Source: Cordia subcordata
Taxonomy: Eukaryota; Streptophyta; Magnoliopsida; Boraginales; Cordiaceae
Reading direction: 5' to 3'
Length of the DNA stretch: 64,000 nucleotides
Assembly: GCA_028554755.1 (NCBI GenBank)
Contig: JAPTOF010000009.1
Location: 662,501-726,500 of the forward strand
Shown here: piece after piece, positions 22,240 to 34,892 of the stretch
Position numbering within the stretch: the first letter of the stretch is position 1
Layout: every line of letters begins with the position of its first letter
Position numbers and translations under genes: made by a program
The notes under the pieces: generated by a model
Seen by the model: only the letters and a program-made list of their open reading frames with translations
Databases searched by the model: none
Told to the model about the DNA's origin: nothing

Positions 22240-23652
22240 TGATGAGTTGGTGATCGCCTGGTTGACAGCATTATGGTTAATAGTACTAGGAGGCAACCTA
22301 GGTTAAATTTCATCATTTGCATTTCTCGTTTCATTTTCCTTTTGTTTGTTTTCTTTCTTTTCACCCACACAAAATGTTGATTCCCAATCCCCTTTCCCAT
22401 AGGGTATACCTTGTCTCATTTTTTGCACATGCCAATGCAAGCTTGCATGGCAATGCTACTAACCTTGTTCTTTGTGAGTGTTTGTGGTTTCATTAAGTCA
22501 TAGGTTAGTAGTCGAAATGTTTATCATTGGCATGGAGAGCTTCAAGAATGCAAGGTTGTATCAATCCTTTCTCCACTTGTTCCTTATATATTTTCCTCGT
22601 CCCCACCACTCTTACTTGTTTGTGTTGTGTATTTACTTGTCGTGTGGTTCTATTTTATTTGCTTGAGCACAAGCAAAGTTTAGGATTGGAGTTATGAGAG
22701 TTAGGTTCTTATTGTTTTTTTATTGTTTTTTTTTTTTGCTTCATTAGGGTATATTGCATTATTTGCTTAAAAATGGTATAAATTTTTTTGATTTTTATAC
22801 ATATAGAGTCGTTTATCCCTTGGTTGATAGGAGTGCTGGCTATTGTGATTGACCTAATTGATTGGTAAAAATAAGCTTGCATTGTATGGAGTGACTGGAG
22901 TAAAGGGAGAGTCGAGTCTTAGAGGAGATGCCCTTGAAAGTTGTGGGGAGTGAGTGCTTTTACGAATGCACCTTGTTGCTACCCGATGGCTTAGTTGAAA
23001 AAAGTGATCAAAAGGGGTGTTGTATGAGTGCCCTTTTCTTGATTGGTTCTTTTTTATGTGCCTTAGCCTTTCTTTTTCTTTTCATTTTGCTAAGTAATAA
23101 AATGCAAAAAAATTTGAAAAAGGCAAAGAGGTGCCAAAAGATTAAAAAATTTTTAAAAAAATGAAAAAAATGCATAAAAGACAAATGGTACCAAAAAGTT
23201 CATTGAATAAGTGCTTAAGTGACATAATGTTGACTTAGCACAAGTATCTTGTCTCATTCTTTTGACGTATTGTGAATAACACTTTTACGTCATTTGAGAG
23301 CCATTGTGGTTGTACATTCCTTCTCTCCTTCTCTTTGAGGCTTTGTGCATATTAGGGAGGCCATATTAGTCGAAGGGGCACTAAATATCAACATCCCACG
23401 TGTGTGCGTAAGACTCCTAAGCTTGTGATGGTTTAACTACTTGGGAATTTCCCATGAGGTACGAGGCCCTTTATGAGTAAGGAGAGATCCAAAAAGGCTT
23501 GAGAACCCCTCTACAAAAGGAATGAGCACTTCATGCTTCTTAGATTCACCAAGATAGTGAGTCAATACCTTAGACAATCCTTTATATCAACCTTGAGATA
23601 AACTTAGGTTTAGACTTGCTTAGGGACAAGCAAAAAGAAGGTTAAGAGGTAA
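22240..23652 (+). other. Element F 3' untranslated region
   Basis: Non-coding. Shares a series of blocks in the same order with element C 13606-15115, including ACTAGGAGGC(A/G), the CTTGAG...AAGCAAAG block at 22661 and again near 23617, the T-tract/A-tract pair (22710-22740, 23096-23200) and the CACAAGTATCTTGTCTC area. Ends in a purine run (AAAAAGAAGGTTAAGAGGTAA) before an LTR of another family (G1). Confidence 0.75.
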
Positions 23653-24139
23653 TGATATGTCATGATTTTATGTGTGTTTTCATTGTATTTTACTTATGTT
23701 TTTGAGGTGTTATGTGCTTTTATAGTAGCATTAGTGTAGTACTTATGCTATAGATATGCTTAAGCAAAGATAAGTGTACATAGTTGAGTTTAATAGAAAA
23801 TGCTACACTAATATCTAATTTTAGTGGTTTAGGTGAGTCGTGGGTTGGTAACGAAGCTTGCATGATGATGGATGATGAAGATAGAAGGTGTACAGGTTGT
23901 AGCGACAAGACCAGAGGCTAAAATGAAGAAGATTAAAGGAAGAAAAGCTTAGCCAAATGATCTAGGGCAAGAGTTGGTTGACCAGAAAGCATCATTTTGT
24001 TGTCGATCGAGTCAATCCTCTAACCGATCACACCGAATAAGTTGACCGGTGACTCCAGAGAGCAACCAAGTTGAGTTGGTCAACTGACCGGTAGCACACA
24101 GATGGTTATAAACAAGACTAGATTTTGTGGCAAAATAAT
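23653..24139 (+). repeat. G-family LTR G1, left part
   Basis: TGATATGTCATG... matches the reverse complement of the ends of G2 (40955 leftwards) and G3 (61298 leftwards). Contains a palindrome block (about 23975-24095, e.g. GTTGACCGGTGACTCCAGAG) and TATAAA at 24107-24112. Split by element E. Continues at 33539. Confidence 0.75.
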
Positions 24140-26213
24140 TAATACGCTATTTAAGCACAAGCCTAAATAGCCCGCAAGCGCACGAGTCGTGTAGTGTTGT
24201 ATGTGCAAGCGCGAGGTCGAATCTATGGGGAGGCCTAACGTGTATGGAGTCCTAAGGTAAGTGCATCCTAAAAGCTATATGTTGAGGTCCTAACTACAAC
24301 GTTTTTGGGGTTTTTGGTATTGAAGGAAGCTTGGAAAAGATAAACCTGATCTAAAGGTAAGGAAATAAAATATGTGTGTGTATATGTGACGGAGAATTAA
24401 GTGATCTAAGAGGATTCAAACGTCAAAAATGGAGGACTAAGGTGATTACGCCTTGTTTATGGTGATTAAAATGCCTTTCTAGGGTTAATGGATGGATTAT
24501 ACTAAGTGCTCTAATCTAGACCTATATTTAGCCGCCTAATTGGTACCCTAAGCCTTAATGCGGGTCTGTCCCTGGGGGGTGATGCCTAGTAGTATGGTGT
24601 GGTCTTTACGAATTAGGAATTAGAGATAGCCAATAACATTCTAGGTGAGTGTAAATCAATCTAACACTAGTACATAGTCCACTAATTCATTTCCCAATCT
24701 GACCCTAGGACTCGGTACGAGTCCATCCCTAAGCTTTGCCTTACTCAGAACTATGGTGTGGTTCTTATGAACCTAAGGTGTTAGGGTGGACTAACTAGCT
24801 TTCTTAAGTGAACTAAGATCAAATAAACCTATCCAAACTCCTATTGGCTATATTTAATGCCAAAAGGGACTCGATGTAGGCTAGTTACTAGTTATACACC
24901 AACAATAGCATCACAATAGCGGGTATTGACATTTAAGCACAAGGCATACACATCTACAGCATGGCATTTGAGAATACTATGGATTATTCTACTACTAAAC
25001 AGATAGACATGCTTAGATTACACCAATTTAAGCAATAACACCCGACATGTAAACAATAAAAGCTATTTATGCTATTAATATGCTAACACATAGATAGACA
25101 TGTATATAGTCATACCCACTTTATGTAATCACCACACAAACACATAGACATGTTAGCATAATGATTTGGAAATGGTTAATATCACAATAGGCTTCAATAT
25201 ACATATGCTACATCATTGAGACATTTTAACAAACATATAGACATGTATGTAAAATAGCCTTTGAAACCCTAAGCATAAAGTATATATACATAAATCCTTC
25301 AAGTACCCATTACAAAAGAGTAGTAATCAATCCATAAAAACAAGAATAATCACCCTACATAGCTCTAATCATACATATTTAGACTTAGGATAAAAGATAG
25401 ATGCCCTTCTATCCATAGCCAAGCTTTACAATCCATGAGCTATGCCCAAATCCTAGCGTTTGATCCTCTTGGATCCTTGATTCGAAGTGTTAAATATGTT
25501 TCGAAATGAGTGTGTGAGGTGATTTTTGGTGGATTTTGGGTTTAGGGAAGTGGGTATGAATTGGGTGTTGTTCTTCTTCAAAAGTGGCTAAAAAGTGGCT
25601 TAAATAGAGCTATTAATGCATCCAGCCAGGGGCCCAGCCGGTCGACCAACTTTGGGGCTAAGTCATCTAGCCAAAATTGGCCTAGATTCTAATCTGGCTG
25701 GTTGACCTAGCCGGTCAACCTAGCTGTTCGATCGGCTTTGACAGAAGCTCAACCAATTTTGATAGTAAAATGTTCATATGTCGCCCATTTTGGCTCCGAT
25801 TCACGCATCGTTTTTTCCTATGGCTTTGTATCGCTGTGGGGGATCTCCCAAGCCATCTTTTGCACCCTAAAACATGTCCAACATTTGTCTATGTCTTTAT
25901 TAGGTGCTTCTTCCTTCACCTGACCACTTCCAAACGCACTTTTCTTCATTTCTTTACGTTCAAAACACCCTTGGATTTGTTCCACACTCCAAGCACCCTC
26001 AATTAAGCTCTAATTATCCTCCTAAATCACACCTTAAATAAGCAACAAACGCGCATTAGTGTAGCATTTAAGTCCTAACTTCAACTATGAACTTGTAAAC
26101 CTTAATATACACAATTATGGCGTAAATGCTATACTAACACATTAAGTAAAGCTCAAAACACTTCAAAACAAGTATATACATGCAATACATAAACGCACAA
26201 AACGAACACATCA
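24140..26213 (-). repeat. Element E 3' LTR (2074 bp)
   Basis: On the plus strand TAATACGC (TG end mutated) to ...GAACACATCA. Contains two tandem copies of a ~160-bp module around CTCGGTGCGAGTCCGTCCC (about 24545 and 24705), one hairpin (24844-24863), and a palindrome cluster with TATA. Confidence 0.88.
25599..25760 (-). promoter_or_regulatory. Element E 3' LTR promoter
   Basis: TATTTAAG on the minus strand at 25599-25606. Upstream of it (higher coordinates) lie decayed palindrome units, e.g. AGCCGGTCGACCAAC near 25637 and ACCTAGCCGGTCAACC near 25705. Confidence 0.5.
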
Positions 26214-26226
26214 ACACCCCCAAACC
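26214..26226 (-). other. Element E polypurine tract
   Basis: ACACCCCCAAACC on the plus strand, i.e. GGTTTGGGGGTGT on the element's strand, directly before its 3' LTR and identical to the tract of element C. Confidence 0.8.
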
Positions 26227-29200
26227 TTCTCCTTGCTTGTCCCCAAGCAAGCCCAAACCTAAGTTTACCTCTAAAGTCGATACAAAAGGTTGTCTAAGGA
26301 ATTGACTCACTATCCCGATTAGCCTAAGAAGTATGAAGGGGGCATTCCTATTGTGGAGAGATCCTCAAGTCTCTTCAGATCCTCCCTCTACTCATAAAGG
26401 GCCTCGAACTTGGTGGGAAGTTCCCGAGTAACCAAACCACCACAAGCCTAGGATTCTAACGCGTGCACTGGGATGTTGAGATTTCATGCCCCGTCAACTA
26501 ACATGGCCTCCCTAATATGCACAAAGCCTCAAAGACAAGAAGAGAGAGAATACACTTATACAATGGCTTAAAAAAAGCCTTATTCACATATCTACATAGA
26601 AGATAGCTTGTGCTAAGTTGATGATACGCTATTTGAGTAGTACAAGCCTAAATAGCCCGCAAGCACACGGGTCGTGTGTAGTACAGTGTGTGCGAGTGCG
26701 GGGTCGAATCCATGGGGAGGCCTAATGTGTATGGCGTTCTAAGCTAAGTGCATCCTAAAGAGCTACTTGTTGGGGTCTTAACTATAATTTTTTTGGTGTT
26801 TTTGGTTTGAGGGGAGCTCGGGAAAAGTAAACCTAACCTAAGAACAAGGAAATAAAAAGGTAGTGTGTATATATGTGATGGGGGAATCAAGTGATCTAAG
26901 GGGATTCAAATGTCGGAAATGGGAGACTAAGGTGATTACATCTTGTTTATGGTGATTACTACGTCTTTCAGGGTTACTTGATGGATTATACTAAGTGCTC
27001 TAGTCTAGACCTATAATTAGCCAGCCAATTAGTACCCTAAGCCTCAGTGCAAGTCTGTTCCTAGGTGGCGATGCCTAGCAGTACAGTGTGGTCTTTATGA
27101 CTTAGGAATTAGGGCTAGCCAATAAGATTCTAGGTGAGTGTAGATAGATCTAACCCTAGTACTTAATCCTCTAATTAGTTCCCCAATCTGGCCCTAGGAC
27201 TTGGTGCGAGTCCGTCCCTAAGCTTCGCCTCACTCTGAGCTACGATGTGGTCCTTATAAACCTAGGGTGTTAGGGTGGTCTAAATAGCCTTCCTAAGTAA
27301 ACTAAGGTCAACTAAACCTATCCGGACTCCTATTGGCTGGATTTAAAGCCAAAGGGGACTCGACCTAGGCTAGTTACAAGTTTTATACCATTGATCGCAT
27401 CACAATAGTGGATATTAACATTTAAAGGCAAAACAAACACATCTAGGGCATGGCATTCGAGAATACTCCGGAATATTCTACTACTTAACACATAGACATA
27501 CTTAGATTATACCAATTTAAGCTATGGCACCCGACATGCATGCAATAGAAGCTATTTATGCTATTAAGTATGCTGACACACACATAGACATGTATATAGT
27601 CATACCCATTTCATGTAATCACCACACAAACATATAGACATGCTAGCAGAATGATTTAGAAATGGTTAATAACATAATAGACTTCAATATACATATGCTA
27701 CATCATTGAGGCATTTCAACAAACACATAGACATGTATGTAAAATAGCCTTTGAAGCTAAGCATAAAGCATATATACATAAATCCATCAAGTTTCCACTA
27801 ATATAAAGTAGTAATCAATCCATAAATACAAGATATAATCACCCTACACAGCTCTAATAAAACATAATTAGACTTAGGATAAAAGAGAGATACCCTTCTA
27901 TCCATAGCCAAGCTTTACAATCCATGAGCTATGCCTCAAATCCTAGTGTTTGATCCTCTTAGATCCTTGATTCCAAGTGTTAAATGTGTTTAGAAGTGAG
28001 TGTGTGAGGTGATTTTTGGTGGATTTTGGGTTTTCGAAAATGGGTATTTGATTTGGGTGTTGTTCCCCTTCAAAAAAGGCTGAAAAGTGGCTTAAAGAAA
28101 GCTTTCAGCGCGTCCAGCCAGGGGCCCAACCGGTCGTTCGGCTTTGGGGCTAAGTCGTCCGGCCAAAATTGGCCCAGATTCTGATTCGGCCGGTCGACCT
28201 AGACAGAGGCTAACCGGTCTTGATAGTAAAATGATCATATCTTGCTCGTTTTAGCTCCGATTCACGCACCAATTTTTTCTATGGCTTCGTATCATCGTGG
28301 GGGATATCCTAAGCCATATTTTGCACCCTAAAACATGTCCAAAATTTGTCCATGTCCTTTTTAGGTTGCAAGCTTTGAATTTGGCTCACGTTGCACTCGG
28401 TTTCCCCTCGGTCGCTCCTTCTTTCGCCCAGCCACTTCCAAGTGCACTTTTCTTCATTCCTTTATGTCTAAAACACCCTTGGCTTTGTTCCACGCACCAA
28501 GAACTCTCAATCAAGCTCTAATTATCTTTCCAAATCACACCTAAAATAAGCAATAAATGCACATTAGTGTAGCAGTTAAGTCTTCATTTCAACTATCAAC
28601 ATGTAAACCTTAATATGCACAATTATGACCTAAATGCTATACTAATACATTAAATTAAGCTCAAAACACCTCAAAACAAGTATATAAATACAATAGATAA
28701 ACACACAAAACAAACACATCAGTTGACATTGTGTCACTTATGCACTTATTCACAAAACTTTTGATGCCTTTGGCTTTTTCTCTTTTTCACTTTTTTTTTA
28801 AAATTTTTGCACCTTTTTGCCTATTTCAAATTTTTTTTTGAATTTTTCATGCTTTGTATTGTATTCACACAAAAAGAAAAGAAAAAGAAAGGTTTTAGCA
28901 CCTAAAAAAAAACCAACCATGGAAGGGACACTCATATCAACAATCTTTTTTCAACATTGTTTCCTACCAAGCTATGGGATGGCTATAGGGATTGCTATTA
29001 AGGTCCTCCCTCCCCACAACTTCCAAGGGCATCCCTTCCAAGACCCAATTTCAATCCACTATATTCACTCCCGACAATGCAACTCATATTCACCAATCAA
29101 TTGAGTCAACCACAATAGCCAATACTCCAATCAACCAAGAAACAAATGACTTTACATTCATCGAAATTAAAAAATTTTCACCATTTTAAGAAAAAAATGC

Positions 29201-29789
29201 TCATCTACCCTAATCAAAGCATAAAATAATAAAACCAAACTCCCACACCCTCAAACCTAAACTTTGATTGTCCTCAAGCAAATAGAACAAAAGCACAAAC
29301 AAGCAAATAGGTGATACAAAGCAAGGATGGTAGGATGGGGTAGATATATTGGAACAAGTAGAGAAAGGATAGATACAACGTTGTTTTCTTTGAAGCTCTT
29401 CGATGCCAATGGATAATGATTCAACTACTAATCACTGTCTCTCAACAAATCATAAACACTTAAAGCACACAATTAGTAGCATTGCCATGCGAGCTCGCAT
29501 TTGCATCATCAAATGAATAAACAAGGTGTATAGAAAAGGGAAAACAATAGAGTTAAGGATCACCACTTGGGAGGGTGAAAAAGAAAACGACTTAAAAAGA
29601 AAATGAAAAGCAAAGAGTGAGAATAACTAAAAAGTAAAAGCAAGTAAAAGAAAAGGAAAATAAGGAAAGCAAATGGAATATAAACAAGTCTAGGGTGCTT
29701 CCTAGCAGTGCTGGATTTAATGCCTTCTGCCGAGCGCTAATGTTAGAGCAAACCATGTTTAAAATTGTAAGGCACAAATTGCCAGATAT
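26227..29789 (-). other. Element E 3' untranslated region (split by solo LTR D2)
   Basis: 26227-26616 and 28727-29789 are one region once D2 and one GTTGA are removed. Homologous to the 3' untranslated regions of C and F, including the second polypurine-like block at 29241-29281 and the T/A tracts at 28785-28915. No coding potential supported. Confidence 0.75.
26622..28721 (-). repeat. Solo LTR D2 of family D/E (2100 bp)
   Basis: TGATACGC ... ACACATCA with an exact 5-bp target duplication GTTGA (26617-26621 and 28722-28726) and no internal sequence. Same orientation as element E. Contains the tandem CTCGGTGCGAG modules (about 27040, 27195), a hairpin at 27333-27352 and palindrome remains (28110-28215). 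Confidence 0.93.
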
Positions 29790-31529
29790 TCAACCAAACC
29801 AAGCATAGATAATAGAAAGAAAAGGGCCGTGCAATATATGATGGGGTAATGAATGCATAACGCACCCCTTTTTTAACTCCCACCCTGAAACATCAAATAA
29901 AAATGTGTGCACAAGTGTAGAAGGTGTCATGTATAAGCGTGAAAGATCATGCCCCATGTGTTCTCTAATTAACCACCCTATCACCTTCTTCTCATAATCA
30001 AGGGCTAGGAACACATCTTCCCCATGGGTCAAAGATAGGTCTAATGCATGCACCAAGGGAAACGTGTTTTCTAACCCTAGATGAAAGTGTTCTAAATTAG
30101 AAGGCACAAACATGAGCTCCAAAGAGAGAGACTCAACGGAATGGGAATGGGGAGTCGGAATGACATTTGGAGAAGGAGGAGCAAGGATGAAGGACGATAA
30201 AGTACTACACTTTTCTTCTCCACAAGATATAACATGTTCAAGCCTAGGTCGTTCTAACTCCTCACGAAGGGTGGATTTGATCTTAATAGGCTCTATTTCC
30301 ATCAATGAATCATCAAATATCCAAAGAGACCCATAGATCATTCTTCCAAGCACACCAATTTCTTTCTTATGTGTCTTTTTAGAGTTGCTATTCTCCTCAA
30401 CACCATGATTCTTAACTCCAAGAGAATTATCATCTAAAACCTCTGAAATTGATGTCTTATTTTCCCCAGTGGGTGACTTTAAACCTTCACTATCTAAAGT
30501 CTCTTTAAATTCAACAATACATTCATCACTAGTGGGTGTCATCTCACCATCATGCTTTTCATACAAGGTGTCCACACATGAAGGAGACAATTGGGACTCA
30601 AAGGATTTCGGGTCATGGATGCATGAATGATCAATACAGGTATGTACCCTAGACTCCCTAAATGTAGACTTGACATGTAAATAAGTGCTATGATCATGAG
30701 ACTCAACCTCCAAGTGCGTGGAATGTGTAGGATGAAGAGAAGGAAAAGGCACACGTGACTTAATGGAAGGCGTTGAAAGCTTAGAAGGATAGGGTACTCT
30801 TTCCTCAAAGACATATCCATAGAAATCATTAAGAACCATATTGTCTTCAAGCTTATCCTCACTACATGATGTTATATCTCCATCAACCTCTCTCTCTAGT
30901 TGTCTCTCCAATGCATCATCTTTTTCACCCCTAGTCACATCATTGTTAGGTCTTATCTCTAACCCGTCAACTCACTCTAAAGGTGTCTCAAAATTCTTGC
31001 TAATGAGTTGCACACTATCAACTATTCTCTTCAAGCACTCACCTAGAGATTTGGTGTCTCACTTCAAACTCTCTTGTTCCCTTTGATTAGATCAAATGAG
31101 AGATTAGGATTGCTCAAGCATTTGATCTAATTGCTCAAAGAGTGAAGACATAACGGAAGAGAGTTCAACCAAGTGAAAATGGTAAATATTTTGATTGGGG
31201 TCACTATAAGCACAACCATTATAGTACTCGGAGGACATGTGGATGGGAAAAGGTGGTGTGAATGATAAACTCTCAATGTAAGGAGGTGTACCAATTGAAG
31301 AGTCATCTTGACCCCAATATGAAAATGCATGATGTTGCTCTCTAGAATCATGATAATAAGATAAAGATGCATGCATGGGCATATGGTTCCTAGGGGCATT
31401 GGGCGTTACATACAATCGAGGATAAGGGTGAAAGATTTGGCATGTATTGAAATCATGAGAAAGACTTCCACATAGATTGCAATAACAAGAATATGCATCC
31501 CTATAGTCATGATTACTAAATAAAGTCAT
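29790..31529 (-). pseudogene. Element E ORF: zinc-knuckle protein of unknown function (broken)
   Basis: Homologue of the element C ORF on the minus strand, reading from 31529 to 29790 in one frame. Open stretches 31529-31104 and 30938-29790 are separated by several stops, including 31104-31106. An intact zinc knuckle CNLCGSLSHDFNTC (CX2CX4HX4C) lies at 31481-31440. Then come the His/Tyr-rich stretch, the charged region and the conserved blocks (MTPTSDECIVEF, NKTSISEVLDD, LGLENTF, FLALDYEKK). The N-terminal part with the first knuckle of element C is lost in a deletion that joins the ORF to the LTR at about 31525. The C-terminal half is intact here where element C is frameshifted, so the two copies together show one long ancestral ORF. 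No known enzyme motif. Function unknown. Confidence 0.78.
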
Positions 31530-33533
31530 GCATGGAGTCCTAAGCTAAGTGCATCCCAAAAGCTACGTGTTATGGTCCTAACTACAATGTTTTTAGGGTT
31601 TTTGGTATTAAAAGGAGCTTGGAAAAGATAAACCAAATCTAAAGGCAAGCAAATAAAAGATGTGTGTGTATGTGTGATGAGGGAATCAACTAATCTAATA
31701 GGATTCAAACATCGAAAATGGGGGACTAGGGTGATTAAATCTTGTACATGGTTATTAAAACATCTTTCTAAGGTTAATTGATTGATTATACTAAGTGCTC
31801 TAATCTAGACCTATAATTAGCCTCCTAATTGGTACCCTAAGCCTCAGTATGGGTTTATCCCTAGGTGGCGATGCCTAGTAGTACGACGTGGTCTTTATGA
31901 GTTAGGAATTAGGCCTAGCCAACAAAGTTCTAGGTGAGTGTAGATCGATCTAGCCCTAATATTTAGTCCACTAATTAGTTTCCCAATCTGACCCTAGGAC
32001 TCGGTGCGAGTCCGTCCCTAAGCTTCGCCTTACTCAGAGCTATGATGTGATCCTTATGAACCTAGGGCATTAGGGTGGATTAACTAGCTTTCTTAAGTGA
32101 ACTAAGGTCAACTAAACCTATCCAGACTCTTATTGGCTAGATTTAAAGGCAAAAGGGACTCGACTAAGGCTACTTACTAGTTATGCACCATCGATCGCAT
32201 CACAATAGCGAGTATTGACATTTAAACACAAGGCATACACATCTAGGGCATGGCATTTGAGAATACTCCGGATTATTCTACTACTAAACACATAGACATG
32301 CTTAGATTACACCAATTTAAGCAATAGCACCCGACATGTATGCAATAGAAGCTATTTATGCTATTAAGTATGCTAACATACACATAGACATGTATATAGT
32401 CATACCTACTTCATGCAATCACCACACAAATACATAGACATGCAGCATAATGATTTAAAATGGTTAATAGCACAATAGACTTCACTATACATATGCTACA
32501 TTATTAAGGCATTTCAACAAACATGTAAACATATACGTAAAATAGTCTTTGAAACCCTATGCATAACCCATATATACATAAATCCATCAATTATCCATTA
32601 CAAAAGAGTAGTAATCAATCTATACCCTACATAGCTCTAAACATACATATTTAGACTTAGGATAAAAGAGAGATACCCTTCTATCCATAGCCAAGCTTTA
32701 TAATCCATGAGCTATGCCCAAATCCTAGTGTTTAATCCTCTTGTATCCTTGTTTCCAAATGTTAAATGTGTTTTGAAGTGAGTGTGTGAAGTGGTTTTTG
32801 GTGTATTTTGGGTTTAGAGAAGTGGTTGTGTGAATTGGGTGTTGTTCTTCTTTAAAAATGGCTAAAAAGTGGCTTAAATAGAGCTGTTAATGCATCTAGC
32901 CGGAGGCCTAGCCGGTCGACTGGCTTTGGGGTTAAGTCATTCGGCCAAAATTGGCCCAAATTCTGGTCTGGCCGGTCAACCTAGCAGGTCCACCTAGCCG
33001 GTCGACCAGCCTTAACAAAAGCTCAACCGATCTTGATAGTAAAATGTTCATATCTCGCTCATTTTGGCTCCAATTCGCGCACTGTCTTTTTCAATGGCTT
33101 CATTTCACTGTGGGGGACCCCCAAGCCATATTTTTCACCTTAAAATATGTCCAAAATTTTTCCATATCCTTCTTAGGTTGCAAGCTCCGATTTTGGCTCA
33201 CGTTGCGCTTGATTTTGCCTCGGTAGCTCTCTCATTCACTCGGCCACTTCCAAATGCACTTTTCTTCATTCTTTTACGTCCAAAATGCCCTTGGATTTGT
33301 TTCACACTCCAAGAACCCTCAATTAAGCTCCAATTATCTTCCCAAATCATACCTTAAACAAGCAACAAATGCGCATTGGTGTAGCATTTAAGTCCTAACT
33401 TTAACTATAAACATGTAAACCTTAATATGCACAATTATGACCTAAATGCTATACTAACACATTAAATGAAGCTCAAAATACCTCAAAACAAGTATATACA
33501 TGCAATACATAAACACACAAAATGAACACATCA
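31530..33533 (-). repeat. Element E 5' LTR, inner end deleted
   Basis: Runs from a point ~105 bp inside the LTR (compare 24245) to the outer terminus ...GAACACATCA at 33533. The missing piece includes the U5 end, the primer binding site and the ORF start. Tandem CTCGGTGCGAG modules near 31845 and 32000, a decayed hairpin at 32133-32152. Confidence 0.85.
32873..33030 (-). promoter_or_regulatory. Element E 5' LTR promoter
   Basis: TATTTAAG (minus strand) at 32873-32880. Palindrome units AGCCGGTCGACTGGC near 32909 and AGCCGGTCGACCAGC near 32996 lie upstream. Confidence 0.5.
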
Positions 33534-33538
33534 ATGAT

Positions 33539-34892
33539 GATCAATTCACACCCACTCTTCACCCACTCTTCACACAGAACCCTAACACACCAACCTCACA
33601 CACACTTTTTACACGCTTTCCACTTGGATTCAAGCTTATTTGAAGGGATTTATCAACTTTAGAGTGGGGATTTACTTAAGAATTGTACAAGAATAGCTAG
33701 GATAGAAGGGGAGTTTCCTTATTCTTCTTTCATCCTATTTTATATTGTGATTGAGTAAACTTGTTTAGGGTGATTTAGCTTGTGTAATGGGTTAATTATA
33801 TACTTTTATGTTATGGGATTTGATGGCTTAATATACATATGCTTTGTTTTTCTTGTTTTAATGGCTATTATTCAATACATGCCAAGGTACTTGATAATAT
33901 GTCTATGTGAATAGCATATGTATAAAATAGATGTCTATTTACTACTAAACACCTTTATTCCTTTCTATAATCATGTCTATGTTTTTAAGTGAGGATTTTA
34001 TGAAGTTGGTATTGCTCTTGTTCATGTCTATGTGCATGTTAGCATACCTAGTGGTGAGCATGATCTCAATAATGCATACATGTTGGTTCCTAATTGCTTT
34101 AAATGGTGTAATTCGAGCATGACAATGTTTGGTAGTCGAATAGATCTCTATATTCACGAACATCATGGGGTAGAACAAGTATGATTGCGTTAATTGACCA
34201 AATCCCGCTATAGTAACCCTAGAACAACGATGCTTAACTCAGGACTAGTCTAGATCGAGTCTCCTTTGGCTTTAAACCCAGCCAATAGGTTTCCAGGTAG
34301 GTTTAGTTGACCCTAGCGACACTAGGTCTTGGCTTTAAATCCAGCCAATTGTTTAGGTGCCAGGGTAGGTTCATTCTAGATCACCTAAGAAGCTAGTTTG
34401 TCAATCCTAAGGCCTTAGGTCAGAAGGACCATGCCGTGACTCTAGTAGTGCACACCTAGGGACAGACCTGTACCATGTCCTAAAGAGAAATTAGGACACT
34501 AGTTAGCTACCTAGCTAAGAATAATTCCCATAGCTAAGCCATCCCTGTAATCCCATAACATTTGAGTCTAGAATCACCCATTAACAAGCAAAAGTCACCC
34601 TAACTCATTCGACTTGCTAGTTCCCTCTAGGTAGTTTGTTTCCCCATTTTCCATTCCTATCTCCCCTTAGCATAGTCTCGTTTCCTTTTGGTTGCGCTCC
34701 TATTATATCCAAAAAAAAAAACCCAAAAAGATGGTTAGTATAGGTTTTCTTTTAAGCACTTGTAGGACACACACATAGGATCCATTCTATAAATTCGCCT
34801 CCTTATGGTTTGACACCTATTCTCGCACATACGAAACTGCACCAATCCATGCGCTTGCGGGTCTTTAGGGCTTATGCACTTAGAGATGATCA
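33539..34892 (+). repeat. G-family LTR G1, right part
   Basis: Continues G1 after the E insertion. Aligns in reverse complement with G2 and G3. Contains two hairpins (34266-34285 and 34329-34348) and the CTAGGGACAGACCTG module (about 34450). The 3' boundary is uncertain: ...TGATCA at 34887-34892 is the best CA end. GAGGT occurs at both 23646 and 34893, but a clean duplication with TG...CA ends cannot be drawn. Confidence 0.65.

Larger units (their letters stand above)
24140..33533 (-). mobile_element. Element E: non-autonomous Athila-like retrotransposon (reverse)
   Basis: 3' LTR (24140-26213), polypurine tract, 3' untranslated region split by a solo LTR, the same unfamiliar ORF as element C, and a 5' LTR (to 33533) whose inner end is deleted. 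Flanks are ATAAT (24135-24139) and ATGAT (33534-33538), a target duplication with one change. On both sides lies one G-family LTR. No pol present. Confidence 0.85.

Noticed and set aside
30112..30336. Plus-strand frame within element E
   Set aside because: Antisense shadow of the conserved minus-strand ORF.
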